From: WJMD01 sp964596015
GTDB lineage: Bacteria > Joyebacterota > Joyebacteria > Joyebacterales > Joyebacteraceae
Assembly: GCA_964596015.1 (NCBI GenBank)
Contig: CAZQSB010000007.1
Coordinates: 29,711-93,710 of the forward strand
Length of the DNA stretch: 64,000 nucleotides
Reading direction: 5' to 3'
In this document: piece by piece, positions 1 to 7,828 of the stretch
Layout of the letters: each line of letters begins with the position of its first letter
Position numbering within the stretch: position 1 is the first letter of the stretch
The notes under the pieces: model-generated
Databases searched by the model: none
What the model was told of the DNA's origin: nothing
What the model saw: the letters and a program-made list of their open reading frames with translations, nothing else
Position numbers and translations under genes: made by a program

Positions 1-637
1 GGTCAAGCCCGAGTGACTGGCGCCGGATGTACTCGATGTCGAGCCGCATCCACTCGGTGAACCCGATGTGGTTGCGGCCGCTGATCTGCCAGAGACAGGT
101 GATACCCGGCAGGACGGAGAGCTTCTCGCGCTGCCATGCTTCGTAGTTCTCGACCTCGCACGGGAGCGGCGGTCTCGGTCCCACCAGGCTCATCTCGCCC
201 CTCAGAACGTTGATGAGCTGGGGAAGCTCGTCGAGACTCGTGCGTCTCAGGAAGCGTCCCATCCTGGTGATCCTCGGGTCCTCGCTGATCTTGAAGACCG
301 GCCCCTCGAGCTCGTTCAGGTGCATGAGCTCCTGCTTCAGGCGCTCGGCGTCCTGCACCATCGACCGGAACTTGAAGAACCAGAACTCGGTCCCGTCCTT
401 CCCCACCCGGATCTGCCTGAAGAAGATCGGACCGGGCGAGTCCAGCTTGACGAGAACCGAGATAACGAGGAAGACAGGCGACAGGAGGATGAGCCCCACG
501 AGGCTCGCCAGGATGTCGAAGGGACGCTTCATGCCCCGCTGGTAGAACTCCCCCCTCGTCAGAGCGGGGCCTTCGGCGCGACCGCGCGCGTAGTCCTCGA
601 TGGTGCCGTATCCGAATCGCTCGTCGACGAAGTACAC
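1..637 (-). CDS. Undecaprenyl-phosphate sugar phosphotransferase (bacterial sugar transferase), partial
   Basis: This enzyme would transfer a sugar-1-phosphate from a nucleotide sugar to undecaprenyl phosphate at the inner membrane, the first step of an O-antigen or exopolysaccharide repeat. The 212 visible residues match the catalytic core of the WcaJ/WbaP/PglC family: KRPFDILASLVG leads into a hydrophobic re-entrant helix near residue 37, followed by FFKFRSM, then DELPQLINVL with the Asp-Glu pair, SLVGPRP and PGITCLWQISGR. The C-terminus lies beyond base 1. It is the short form without extra N-terminal membrane helices. I chose the GTG at 637 because AGGAG lies about 10 bases upstream; a GTG at 715 sits at the edge of a terminator hairpin and is unlikely. 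The sugar specificity cannot be read from sequence. Confidence 0.88.
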   Translation of the reverse strand, partial: MYFVDERFGYGTIEDYARGRAEGPALTRGEFYQRGMKRPFDILASLVGLILLSPVFLVISVLVKLDSPGPIFFRQIRVGKDGTEFWFFKFRSMVQDAERLKQELMHLNELEGPVFKISEDPRITRMGRFLRRTSLDELPQLINVLRGEMSLVGPRPPLPCEVENYEAWQREKLSVLPGITCLWQISGRNHIGFTEWMRLDIEYIRRQSLGLD

Positions 638-907
638 GGTCTCTGCGCTCCTGACAGTTCGGCTTCGTCCGGCGCGAAAAAAGGCCGGGCTCGACTCTCG
701 GTCGCACCCGGCCACGGATCTTCTGTTCTGTCCGCTGGCTGCTGAGGGCGCGTCCGGTCCATTGGAGCGTAGCCGGGCGCATCTGGTGGATGCGGACGGA
801 CAACGCTCACGAACGGGTGTCAGACTCTCAAGAAACCCTTAGCAGTCGCGCTATGCGAGTCCTTTCGAAGCTGTCACTTCAGGGTGTTGGGGTGGCTCGC
901 TTCCGAC
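638..907 (-). promoter_or_regulatory. Structured 5' leader or small RNA upstream of the sugar transferase gene
   Basis: The 270 bases between a strong promoter and the sugar transferase start hold no convincing gene. On the minus strand they can fold: GCGAG (900-896) pairs with CTCGC (859-855) around an inner GAAG/CTTC hairpin (880-867); CGTCCG (798-793) pairs with CGGACG (756-751) around GCATC/GATGC (793-779); then comes a strong intrinsic terminator (713-677). I do not recognise a known riboswitch class. Either transcription is attenuated before the gene, or a separate RNA of about 230 bases is made. The folding was done by eye. Confidence 0.5.
677..713 (-). terminator. Intrinsic terminator inside the sugar transferase leader
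   Basis: On the minus strand GGCCGGG (713-707) pairs perfectly with CCCGGCC (689-683), a second CGAC/GTCG stem sits inside, and six T residues (682-677) follow directly. This is the clearest intrinsic terminator in the window. It lies about 40 bases before the GTG start of the sugar transferase and about 200 bases after the promoter, so it must be passed or switched off for that gene to be expressed. It could also stop readthrough from the polysaccharide operon that ends at 939. Confidence 0.8.
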
Positions 908-913
908 AATGAT

Positions 914-942
914 ATTGTATCACAAGCTTTGTGCCGTGTCAA
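914..942 (-). promoter_or_regulatory. Sigma-70-type promoter for the leader and sugar transferase
   Basis: On the minus strand TTGACA (942-937) and TACAAT (919-914) are separated by 17 bases, a near-perfect match to the housekeeping consensus in otherwise GC-rich DNA. The predicted start is near 907. The -35 box overlaps the TGA stop codon (941-939) of the upstream gene. Confidence 0.8.
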
Positions 943-1913
943 CGTGAATCCCGGCTGTCGCGGCCGCGAGCGAGCGACCTCAGAAGCGCCGCCCGGAAAA
1001 GGGGCACGAGCACCTCATGACGGCCCCTAATTGCAAAGCCCATACCAGATTGCGCGGTCGGTCTCCTGACCACGTTCATCATCGTCCGGTACGGTTCATT
1101 CATGTCCATCGAGACCGCGGAGAACGCCCCATCGATCCTCCCCAGATTCCTCCCGACGGCCAGCGCCTTCAGGAAGACCTCGGGCAGAACGACAGCTGAC
1201 CCGATGTTCACGACGGCCCCGCCGTCTATCCTCGAGACGACCTCCGAGAGGATGCGGAAGTCTCTCAGGCTGGCGTCGCCGATCGAGGCGCCGTCCGCGG
1301 AGGCGTGCTCGTGAACGATGTCGGTTCCGAGCGCGACGTGGACCGTGACCGGGACCTCGAGCTCCCACGCGCGTCCGAAGATGGAGGCGTCGAGATGCGG
1401 CGCGTCTTTGCGGACGATCGCTCTTCCGAGAGCCTCTCCGAACCCGAGCTGCTCGGCGCGCGCCTCGCGGGCCGCGCCGTTGACGAGCTCGGCCGTCTCG
1501 CGGCACGCTCCGAACGTGCCGTTCGCCAGATTCACGGAGACGTCCTCGGAGGTCATCCCCCACATGCCGATCTCCGCGTCGTGTATGGCGCCCGCGCCGT
1601 TCGTCGCGATGGCCGAGACGAAGCCGCGCTCCATCAGGTCGATGACGAGCCTCGAGAGACCGCACTTGATCACGTGGGCTCCGAGCATGAGGACGAGCGT
1701 CCCCTGTCGCTCGACAACGGTCGCCACCGCCTCGACCGCGTTCCTGAGCTCCGACCCCGCCAGAATGTCCGGGAAGCTCTCGAAAAGAGCGTCGAACTCC
1801 TCCCCCGGCTCGCGCGCCTCGACGAACGACTCGACGTCGACCAGCCCTCCGCGGTCCTCGATGGAGACGGTTTCGATGCCTGACAGGTCGATCTCGGTGT
1901 AACGCGATGTCAT
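939..1913 (-). CDS. Deoxyhypusine synthase-like protein of unknown function
   Basis: This 324-residue protein looks like a member of the deoxyhypusine-synthase-like fold. The blocks GAHVIKCGLSRLVIDLMERG, ATNGAGAIHDAEI, GASIGDASLRDFRIL and VNIGSAVVLPEVFLKAL occupy places comparable to the NAD-binding segments of that family. I do not find the catalytic lysine segment of true deoxyhypusine synthases, and bacteria generally lack the eIF5A substrate, so a different NAD-dependent reaction is likely. It is the last gene of the polysaccharide operon and overlaps the DUF3108 gene by 4 bases (ATGA), which fixes its ATG at 1913. The family call is from memory of motifs and is only moderately secure. 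Confidence 0.5.
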   Translation of the reverse strand: MTSRYTEIDLSGIETVSIEDRGGLVDVESFVEAREPGEEFDALFESFPDILAGSELRNAVEAVATVVERQGTLVLMLGAHVIKCGLSRLVIDLMERGFVSAIATNGAGAIHDAEIGMWGMTSEDVSVNLANGTFGACRETAELVNGAAREARAEQLGFGEALGRAIVRKDAPHLDASIFGRAWELEVPVTVHVALGTDIVHEHASADGASIGDASLRDFRILSEVVSRIDGGAVVNIGSAVVLPEVFLKALAVGRNLGRIDGAFSAVSMDMNEPYRTMMNVVRRPTAQSGMGFAIRGRHEVLVPLFRAALLRSLARGRDSRDSR

Positions 1914-2722
1914 GGTCCCTCCCCCGAAGCGTCCTGACGATACCGGGGCGGCGAGTAAGACGTGAGCTCGGCCGAGATCGACCCGATCACGACCTTGCTG
2001 CGCATCAGCACGGGCACGTGGCGTCCGTCGTCGGTCAGCCATATCTGAAGCGACCCCTTGTGCCGGAACAGCCCCTCCACCCGCATGACCGGCTCGACGA
2101 CGATGCAGTCGAAGGTCCCTGCCGGGACCTCGATGCGGTCGCGCTTCAGCACGTCGATCCGGAGCGGGTAGTTCTCCTTGTCGGCGTGGTTCTCGATGAA
2201 CACCGGACGACCGACCTCGAGGTCCATCATCCTGACGTAGTAAAGCGACGACAGGATGTCCTGCGCGTCGAGCGACAGAGGCACGACGCGGCCGTCCCGC
2301 TCCGGGTAGATGGCGATGTGCCGCTCCTGGTCGTAGTGCACGAGGTCGTGCGAACGGTAGTCGCCCTCGGAGATGCTCTTCTCGAACCGACGCGTGACGA
2401 GTTCGCGGACATCGAGATGCGATTCCGCGACGTCCCTGACCCTGAAGAAGGTCGAGAACCACGGAACGGATTCCGCGATGGAGACGACGTGATAGCAGGG
2501 ATAGCCCCGGACGTTCTCCGTCTCGGGGATGGACATGACGGCCTTCCCCGCCGTGATGAAGCCGTACGTCACGTCGAACGACATCCGCTCTCCGACGCCG
2601 AAAGGCGGGACGCGCCGGCTGCCGCCGGGCCCCAGCGCGGCGAAGGGTCCGTCGTCCGCGAGGCAGGGGCGCGCGGCGAGGACGCAGACGATGAAGACCG
2701 CGATGACCGGAGCGCGTCTCAT
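1910..2722 (-). CDS. DUF3108 domain secreted protein
   Basis: A 270-residue exported protein with an N-terminal signal peptide (RRAPVIAVFIVCVLA, cleavage likely after ARPCLA) and the DUF3108 pattern: GVGERMSFDVTYGFITAGKA near the mature N-terminus, a central YPERDGRVVPL segment, and VPAGTFDCIVVEPV followed by IWLTDDGRHVPVLM near the C-terminus. DUF3108 proteins are predicted periplasmic, beta-rich and of unknown role. The ATG at 2722 overlaps the stop of the phosphatase gene (ATGA), which supports it over an upstream ATG at 2749. Its place between a heptose-type phosphatase and the operon end suggests envelope polysaccharide work, but that is inference. Confidence 0.8.
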   Translation of the reverse strand: MRRAPVIAVFIVCVLAARPCLADDGPFAALGPGGSRRVPPFGVGERMSFDVTYGFITAGKAVMSIPETENVRGYPCYHVVSIAESVPWFSTFFRVRDVAESHLDVRELVTRRFEKSISEGDYRSHDLVHYDQERHIAIYPERDGRVVPLSLDAQDILSSLYYVRMMDLEVGRPVFIENHADKENYPLRIDVLKRDRIEVPAGTFDCIVVEPVMRVEGLFRHKGSLQIWLTDDGRHVPVLMRSKVVIGSISAELTSYSPPRYRQDASGEGP

Positions 2723-3315
2723 GCGAGCTCCAGCTCTCTCAGAAACCACTCGATCCCCCCAGCGATGTCGTCGGCAACGTGCGCCACCGGTCCCGTGAGC
2801 TTCCGCTCGACAGCCGTACCCCTGCCTGTCCTGACCAGGACACCCCGGATGCCGGCGCGCGCGGCCATCTCGAGGTCCGTGACCTGGTCCCCGAACATCG
2901 CGCTCTGGTCGAGGTCGGCGCCGAGGTCGCGCACGGCCGCCTCGACCATGCCCGTGGCGGGTTTCCTCCAGCTCGTGTCGCGTCCGAGGGCCGTCACCCG
3001 GGCGTCAGGATAGTTCGGCGCGTAGTACGCCCCGTCCAGCGTGGCGCCGCCTGCCGCCAGAAGCTCGACGAGGCGGTCGTGAACTCCGGCGAGGTCGTCC
3101 TCGGTCATGAGACCCCGGGCGACCCCCGACTGGTTGCTCACAACGACGGCGAGGACGCCCGAGGCGTTAAGCCGCGCCACCGCCGCGGCGGCACCGCGCT
3201 CGAGTTCGAGATCGCAGGGATCGGTCACGTAGCCTCGTTCGACCGTGAGCGTCCCGTCCCGATCGAGGAAAGCCGCGGGCCGGCCGCTTCCTTCTGTCTC
3301 ATTCTCCCGCTTCAT
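2719..3315 (-). CDS. gmhB: HAD phosphatase, GmhB/HisB-N type (heptose bisphosphate phosphatase-like)
   Basis: This 198-residue HAD-superfamily phosphatase resembles D-glycero-D-manno-heptose-1,7-bisphosphate 7-phosphatase, which acts in ADP-heptose synthesis for the LPS core. Visible motifs are the nucleophile loop AAFLDRDGTL, the Thr/Ser loop VVVSNQSGVARG, a WRKPATGM segment and the acidic loop MFGDQVTDLEMAARAG. Oddly, the four zinc ligands of classical GmhB (a Cys-Pro-His-His turn and Cys-x-Cys before RKP) are replaced: the stretch reads YYAPNYPDA and DTSWRKP. The ATG at 3315 has GGAG seven bases upstream. It overlaps the ligase gene by 17 bases. The location with heptosyltransferase-family genes favours heptose, but the substrate is not proven. 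Confidence 0.75.
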   Translation of the reverse strand: MKRENETEGSGRPAAFLDRDGTLTVERGYVTDPCDLELERGAAAAVARLNASGVLAVVVSNQSGVARGLMTEDDLAGVHDRLVELLAAGGATLDGAYYAPNYPDARVTALGRDTSWRKPATGMVEAAVRDLGADLDQSAMFGDQVTDLEMAARAGIRGVLVRTGRGTAVERKLTGPVAHVADDIAGGIEWFLRELELA

Positions 3316-4495
3316 CGTTCGCTCCATGCCTCGACCGAAATGAACCAAGTCCCAGCATAGCATAGAACAGCATGCCCGGCTCCGCCCTGAGGGTCAAGCT
3401 CGACAGTCCGGCCACCAGCAGCGCCGCGACCGACGCCGCGACCGCGGGGACAGGCGACGGGCGCCCGCGCGGCGCGGTCCGCAGCCCGCGAACCATGTCG
3501 CGGACCGCGAGCCCGACGAACAGCGCGAATGCGGCGAATCCGAGGACGCCGCGCTCCACCAGGAGGTGGAGCATGACGTTGTGCGCGTGCATGGTCCGGT
3601 GCGGACCGGAGCCGTCGGTCACCCGCACGTCGAGTCTTCCGAACGTGCCCGGACCGTGTCCCGTCACGGGACGCTCCGCCACCAGCTCGAGCGTCTGCGA
3701 CCAGATGTCGGTCCGGATCCGGACGGCATCCTCCAGGCGGTCCCCCACCAGGCGCGAGGTGGGCTCCGTCACGCTCAGACCGATCGCCAGAGCCGCGACC
3801 GGGACCAGCACGAGTGCGGCGACCCACGCCCGGCGCGCCTGGATCGACACAAGCAGCGCGAGCCCGAGGGCGCAGGCGAGGAGCGGTCCCCTCGATACGG
3901 TCAGCCAGAGCGCGGCCGTCCCGGCGAGCGCGACCGCGAGCGACAGCGTTCTCGTCAGGGGACGGGCCCGCCGGAGCATGACGGTCCAGAACGCCAGGGG
4001 GAGAACGCCCGCGAGGTACTCGCCTGCCACGACAGGGTTCGGCAGCGAGGGCAGCGCGAACCGCCCGTTCCTGAGCGACGGGGTCCACGAGGAGACGGCC
4101 ACGCCCGCGGCCGTCCCGAGGAGAAGCGCCCCGACCAGGACCTCCAGCCGACGCCTCGACGTGACGACATCGAGGACGAGAATGTAGACCGCGATCATCC
4201 CGCCGAGCGCGCTGAGCTTCATCGGGTGCCGCCATCCCGGCTCGGCTGCGACAACGGCCACGACGGCCGTCAGCACCACGCCTGCCGCGGCCCAGACGGT
4301 CGGCTTCCGAAGCCACGCGGGCCGCGAGCCGAGCGCCAGACGGACCGCGAGCGCGAGGAGCGCGAGTATCAGCCCCGCCGACTTGAGGGCCTCCGAATGA
4401 GCCAGCGCCGAGAGAAGCAGCGCCACGCCGGCGAACTCGATGCGCCCGAGCCACACCTCGATCGGGGGCCGCCGCCCGGATGCTCCTTCGCTCAT
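3299..4495 (-). CDS. O-antigen ligase family membrane protein
   Basis: A 398-residue polytopic membrane protein with roughly 10-12 hydrophobic segments. The best diagnostic is the Wzy_C/WaaL-type periplasmic loop: RPVTGHGPGTFGRL, then MHAHNVMLHLLVERGVLGF, whose His and Arg match the conserved catalytic region of O-antigen ligases. Such enzymes join undecaprenyl-linked glycan to lipid A-core on the periplasmic face; polymerases of the same family look alike, so ligase versus polymerase is not settled. The start at 4495 overlaps the preceding glycosyltransferase stop (ATGA). The operon context of core glycosyltransferases and an MsbA-like exporter favours ligase. Confidence 0.82.
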   Translation of the reverse strand: MSEGASGRRPPIEVWLGRIEFAGVALLLSALAHSEALKSAGLILALLALAVRLALGSRPAWLRKPTVWAAAGVVLTAVVAVVAAEPGWRHPMKLSALGGMIAVYILVLDVVTSRRRLEVLVGALLLGTAAGVAVSSWTPSLRNGRFALPSLPNPVVAGEYLAGVLPLAFWTVMLRRARPLTRTLSLAVALAGTAALWLTVSRGPLLACALGLALLVSIQARRAWVAALVLVPVAALAIGLSVTEPTSRLVGDRLEDAVRIRTDIWSQTLELVAERPVTGHGPGTFGRLDVRVTDGSGPHRTMHAHNVMLHLLVERGVLGFAAFALFVGLAVRDMVRGLRTAPRGRPSPVPAVAASVAALLVAGLSSLTLRAEPGMLFYAMLGLGSFRSRHGANDEAGE

Positions 4496-5688
4496 CGGGT
4501 CCCCCGCCGGTCCGGTCCGGAGACGTCGTCCGGGATCGAGAGGATCGCCTGGACCGCTTCCTCGGCTCGGTCCTCCCATGTGTTGGCGAGTCCGAACGAG
4601 ATCCTTCGAAGCGCAGCCTCATCGTCGCCGGCCTCGTCCAGTCCGGCCCGGATCGCCGCGGCGAACGAACCGGGGGCGTCACCCGTCCGCACGAGTTCGC
4701 CGCGCTCGAGGACCGCCGGGAACGGCGTCGCGGCGACCGGTTTGCCGCACAGCAGATACTCGTAGACAACGATCGCGTCGCAGTGCTCGGCGACCCGACC
4801 TGGCTTCAGCGGAATCACCGCGCAGTCGGCCGCCGCGACATAACGAGGATAGACGTCGTAGGGTTTCCTTCCAAGGAAACGGACATTGGGAGGGTGACCG
4901 GCGGCGCGGGCCGACGGGCCGGCGGGACCGACGACGACGAAGGCCACGTCCGGCAGAAGCCGGGCGGCCGCGGCGAAGAGCTCCTCGTCGAACCACTCGT
5001 AGGCGGCCCCACCGAAAAGCACGACCCTGCCTTCCGCCGGCAGGTCGCGCGGTCGCTCACCCACCTGTCGGAGGGCGGCGAGGACGTCGGCGGGAGCGGA
5101 GCCCGGGGCCCACCCGAGAACGCGCCCGAAGTGTCTCGCGTCCGCGGCGTTCGGCAGCCGCCGGACCTTGCCCGACCACCGCCGCTCACGAGCCAGAGCC
5201 GCCGACACGGCAAAGACCAGGTCGACGGATTCGATGTGGCGTCTCTCGCGCGCGAGCACCGTCGACGGATCTCTCGACTTCGAAACGGGATCGTCGGCGA
5301 TGTGGTAGACCGCCGCGCGCTCGTCGAATGCGCCGACGTACGACGCGTGCGACGGGTCGAAGGTCCAGAGCACCGGACGTCGAAGCCCGATCGCCCGCGC
5401 GGCCGAGACGGCGCGCGCGCGCGTCCGCGTGTGGAGTCCCGGTCGACGGGACGCGCTGTTGTTCATGACGATCGGCGAGAGCACCCAGAGGCCGTCGGCG
5501 GTCCGCCTGAGACCGCGGAGCTTCGGCCACCGCCTCCTGCGTCCCAGAACGGAGAAGACGTCGATGGGAGGATCGACGTAGAGCACGCTCGTCCGCTCGG
5601 CCAGAAGGGACATGAGATGCTGCTTGCTGGTCGGCAGACCCGTCCAGTCGTTCGTCGAGATGCAAACGATGCCCGGCAGCCCGCTCAT
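4492..5688 (-). CDS. GT-B glycosyltransferase (TuaH-like)
   Basis: A 398-residue GT-B fold glycosyltransferase. The N-terminal half (ISTNDWTGLPTSKQHLM, LYVDPP, VLWTFDPSHAS, VYHIADD) resembles TuaH-type and related enzymes of surface polysaccharide synthesis. The C-terminal half has the nucleotide-sugar site: VVLFGGAAYEWFD, NVRFLGRKPYDVYPRYVAAADCAVIPL and YEYLLCGKPVAATPFP with a preceding acidic residue. It has no signal peptide and should act on the cytoplasmic membrane face. The ATG at 5688 overlaps the preceding heptosyltransferase-family stop by 4 bases. Donor and acceptor are unknown. Confidence 0.78.
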   Translation of the reverse strand: MSGLPGIVCISTNDWTGLPTSKQHLMSLLAERTSVLYVDPPIDVFSVLGRRRRWPKLRGLRRTADGLWVLSPIVMNNSASRRPGLHTRTRARAVSAARAIGLRRPVLWTFDPSHASYVGAFDERAAVYHIADDPVSKSRDPSTVLARERRHIESVDLVFAVSAALARERRWSGKVRRLPNAADARHFGRVLGWAPGSAPADVLAALRQVGERPRDLPAEGRVVLFGGAAYEWFDEELFAAAARLLPDVAFVVVGPAGPSARAAGHPPNVRFLGRKPYDVYPRYVAAADCAVIPLKPGRVAEHCDAIVVYEYLLCGKPVAATPFPAVLERGELVRTGDAPGSFAAAIRAGLDEAGDDEAALRRISFGLANTWEDRAEEAVQAILSIPDDVSGPDRRGTR

Positions 5689-6725
5689 AACGGACCTTCC
5701 GTGTCCTCGAGCAGAGACGAGAGAGCGTGTGCGACTTCGTCGACGCCGATCGTCCGGAGACAGGGACCGGTCTCCCCCATGCAGCGGTCCTGCGCGCACG
5801 GGCTGCAGGGCGGCGTTCGCACCACCAGCCGGGAGGGCGCGCCCCGGGGAGCGAAGCGGTTCGGCGTGTTGGGACCGAAGAGCCCGACGACCGGCGTTCC
5901 GACGGCGGCGGCGATGTGAAGCGGGCCGCTGTCGCTCCCGACGTAGGCGCGCGCCCCCTCGAAGAGGGCGCCCAGTACACGGAGGTCGCCGGTCCGGCCC
6001 GCGAGCGACGTTCCGGCGCCTTCGGACCGACGCTCGGCCTCGACGCAGAGCGGCGCGTCGGAGGCGGTGCCCGTGAACAGCGTTCTCATGCCTCGGTCGC
6101 GGCGCGCCCGCGCTGCGAGCTCGCCGTAGCGCTCCGCGGGCCAGCGCCTCAGCGGACTCTGCGCGCCCGGCGCCATCGCGAGGTACGGTTCATCGCCCGA
6201 GAGGGACCGCGCCGCTTCCCGCTCGGCGTCGCTCAGGTACATCCTGGGTTCGGTCCGCTCGGTCTTCGCGCCGGCGAGCCCGACGGCATCGAGCAGGTGG
6301 TCGACCACGTGTCCCTCCGAGCGGTAGGGGACCCGGCGGTCGAGAAGCCGCCCCAGCCCCACGCGGTTCACGCCGACACGGTACCCCGGGTCCGCGACGA
6401 AGAGGGCCCAGGAGCTCCTGAGGTCGCCCGTCAGGTCGACGGCCAGGTCGAAGCGGCGGCGGCGAAGCAGGGCGCCGAGACGCCAGGTCCACGCGGGGCT
6501 GTGATAGCGAGGCACGGCGTCGTAGATGATGAGCTCGTCGACGTCGGGGTTCCCGACGAGCACATCGCGCGCTCTCTTCTTGAGCAGCACGGTGATCGAG
6601 GCGTGCGGGAACGTGTCCCGGAGCGCCGCCAGAGCGGGCGTCGACAGCAGCATGTCGCCTATGAAGTAGAGCCTGATGACCAGGATCCGCTTCACCGTCT
6701 CCGGATGGAAGACCCGCTGCTTCAA
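5685..6725 (-). CDS. Glycosyltransferase family 9 (heptosyltransferase family)
   Basis: A 346-residue GT9 enzyme, the family of WaaC, WaaF and WaaQ that add heptose to the LPS inner core. It begins with KRILVIRLYFIGDMLLSTPAL, carries FDLAVDLTGDLRSS, a second-domain MAPGAQSPLRRWPAERY, and the donor-site signature YVGSDSGPLHIAAAVGTPVVGLFGP (only the first 20 residues of that block are strictly needed for recognition). Near the C-terminus is a cysteine cluster CSPCAQDRC...C shared with two other GT9 proteins here. It overlaps its upstream neighbour by ATGA at 6725. The sugar and acceptor cannot be told apart among the four paralogues. Confidence 0.88.
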   Translation of the reverse strand: MKQRVFHPETVKRILVIRLYFIGDMLLSTPALAALRDTFPHASITVLLKKRARDVLVGNPDVDELIIYDAVPRYHSPAWTWRLGALLRRRRFDLAVDLTGDLRSSWALFVADPGYRVGVNRVGLGRLLDRRVPYRSEGHVVDHLLDAVGLAGAKTERTEPRMYLSDAEREAARSLSGDEPYLAMAPGAQSPLRRWPAERYGELAARARRDRGMRTLFTGTASDAPLCVEAERRSEGAGTSLAGRTGDLRVLGALFEGARAYVGSDSGPLHIAAAVGTPVVGLFGPNTPNRFAPRGAPSRLVVRTPPCSPCAQDRCMGETGPCLRTIGVDEVAHALSSLLEDTEGPL

Positions 6726-7828
6726 CTCCGCGCCCCCCGGGCCCGCTCGGCCTCCCGACTGAAGCGCTCCTCGACGGCGTCGAGCATCCGACCGAGGTCG
6801 TGGCGCTCGCCGACCACCGTCCTCGCGCGCTCCGCGAGCGCGGCGGCGAGGTCGACGCCCGTAAGGACCGTTCGGACGAGCCGCGCCAGCTCTCCGACGT
6901 CGCCCTGAGCGGCAAGGAGTCCCGTCTCGCCGTCATCGATGATCTCGGGTATCCCGGAGACCGCCGTCGCGACGACCGGGGTGCCCGAGGCCATGGCTTC
7001 GAGCACGACGTGCGGCATGCCCTCGCGGCGGCTTGTGACCAGCAGGACATCGGCCGCGTCGAGCGCCGACGCGACATCCTCGATCCTCCCTGCGAACACG
7101 ACCCTGCCGGTTCCGAGGTCGCGGGCCCGAAAGCGCACCGACTCGAGCATCGAGCCGTCACCGACGAAGGCCATGACCGCCCCGGGGATCTCCCGGGCCA
7201 CGGTCCCGAACACCTCGAGCGCGTCGAGCGGCCGCTTGTCGCTCACGAGACGTCCCATGAACAGCACCAGCGGCGCTTCGCGGTCGACACCGAGCCGGTC
7301 CCTGAAGGCCCCGCCGTCGCCGCCCTGGACGCGCGACGGGTCGATGCCGTTCGGGATCACCGACACCTTCTCCGGCGGCACGAGCCCGGCCTCGACGATG
7401 CGCGCGCGGATCGCCTCCGCGTTCGCGATGATGTGGTCGACGTATCGGCCGTAGATCAGCCGGTCGAGCGCCGACGGAACGACCGAGAGCTCCAGCCCGC
7501 GCCGCTCGACGACCGCAGGCCGGCCGGCGAGCGCGGACGCGGCGGCGCCGAGCCGGACAGCGCGCTCGATGTTGACGCTGACGACGTCGACGCCCCGTCT
7601 CCCGATCCAGCTCGCCATCGCGACCACGGAGAAGAGGTCGGCGTCGCCGGACATCGGTATCGCGAGCGCGTCGACCCCGCGGCGTCTCGCCTCGGCGACC
7701 AGCGAACCCCGGGAGCGTCCGGCGACAGAGACCTGGTGCCCGCGTCCCGCGAGCCCCTCGGCTGCCTCGAGCACCCAGCGCTCGCCTCCTCCCATCCCCC
7801 GCATCGAGTTCACGAACAGGACGTTCAT
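6722..7828 (-). CDS. Glycosyltransferase family 4 (GT-B)
   Basis: A 368-residue retaining GT4 glycosyltransferase. The N-terminal domain starts MNVLFVNSMRGMGGGERWVL, a typical acceptor-side glycine loop. The C-terminal domain has VIPNGIDPSRV, PLVLFMGRLVSDKRP with the phosphate-binding Arg/Lys, and the E-x7-E motif in SRREGMPHVVLEAMASGTPV. It would add a hexose or similar sugar to the growing core or O-antigen on the cytoplasmic side. The ATG at 7828 overlaps the preceding GT9 gene by 4 bases, and its stop overlaps the next GT9, so it is translationally coupled on both sides. Specificity is unknown. Confidence 0.87.
   Translation of the reverse strand: MNVLFVNSMRGMGGGERWVLEAAEGLAGRGHQVSVAGRSRGSLVAEARRRGVDALAIPMSGDADLFSVVAMASWIGRRGVDVVSVNIERAVRLGAAASALAGRPAVVERRGLELSVVPSALDRLIYGRYVDHIIANAEAIRARIVEAGLVPPEKVSVIPNGIDPSRVQGGDGGAFRDRLGVDREAPLVLFMGRLVSDKRPLDALEVFGTVAREIPGAVMAFVGDGSMLESVRFRARDLGTGRVVFAGRIEDVASALDAADVLLVTSRREGMPHVVLEAMASGTPVVATAVSGIPEIIDDGETGLLAAQGDVGELARLVRTVLTGVDLAAALAERARTVVGERHDLGRMLDAVEERFSREAERARGARS

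Noticed and set aside
559..810. An 83-codon frame in the sugar transferase leader, possible leader peptide
   Set aside because: It runs through the terminator hairpin and into the sugar transferase gene in another frame, has no ribosome site, and its composition is that of an off-frame translation.
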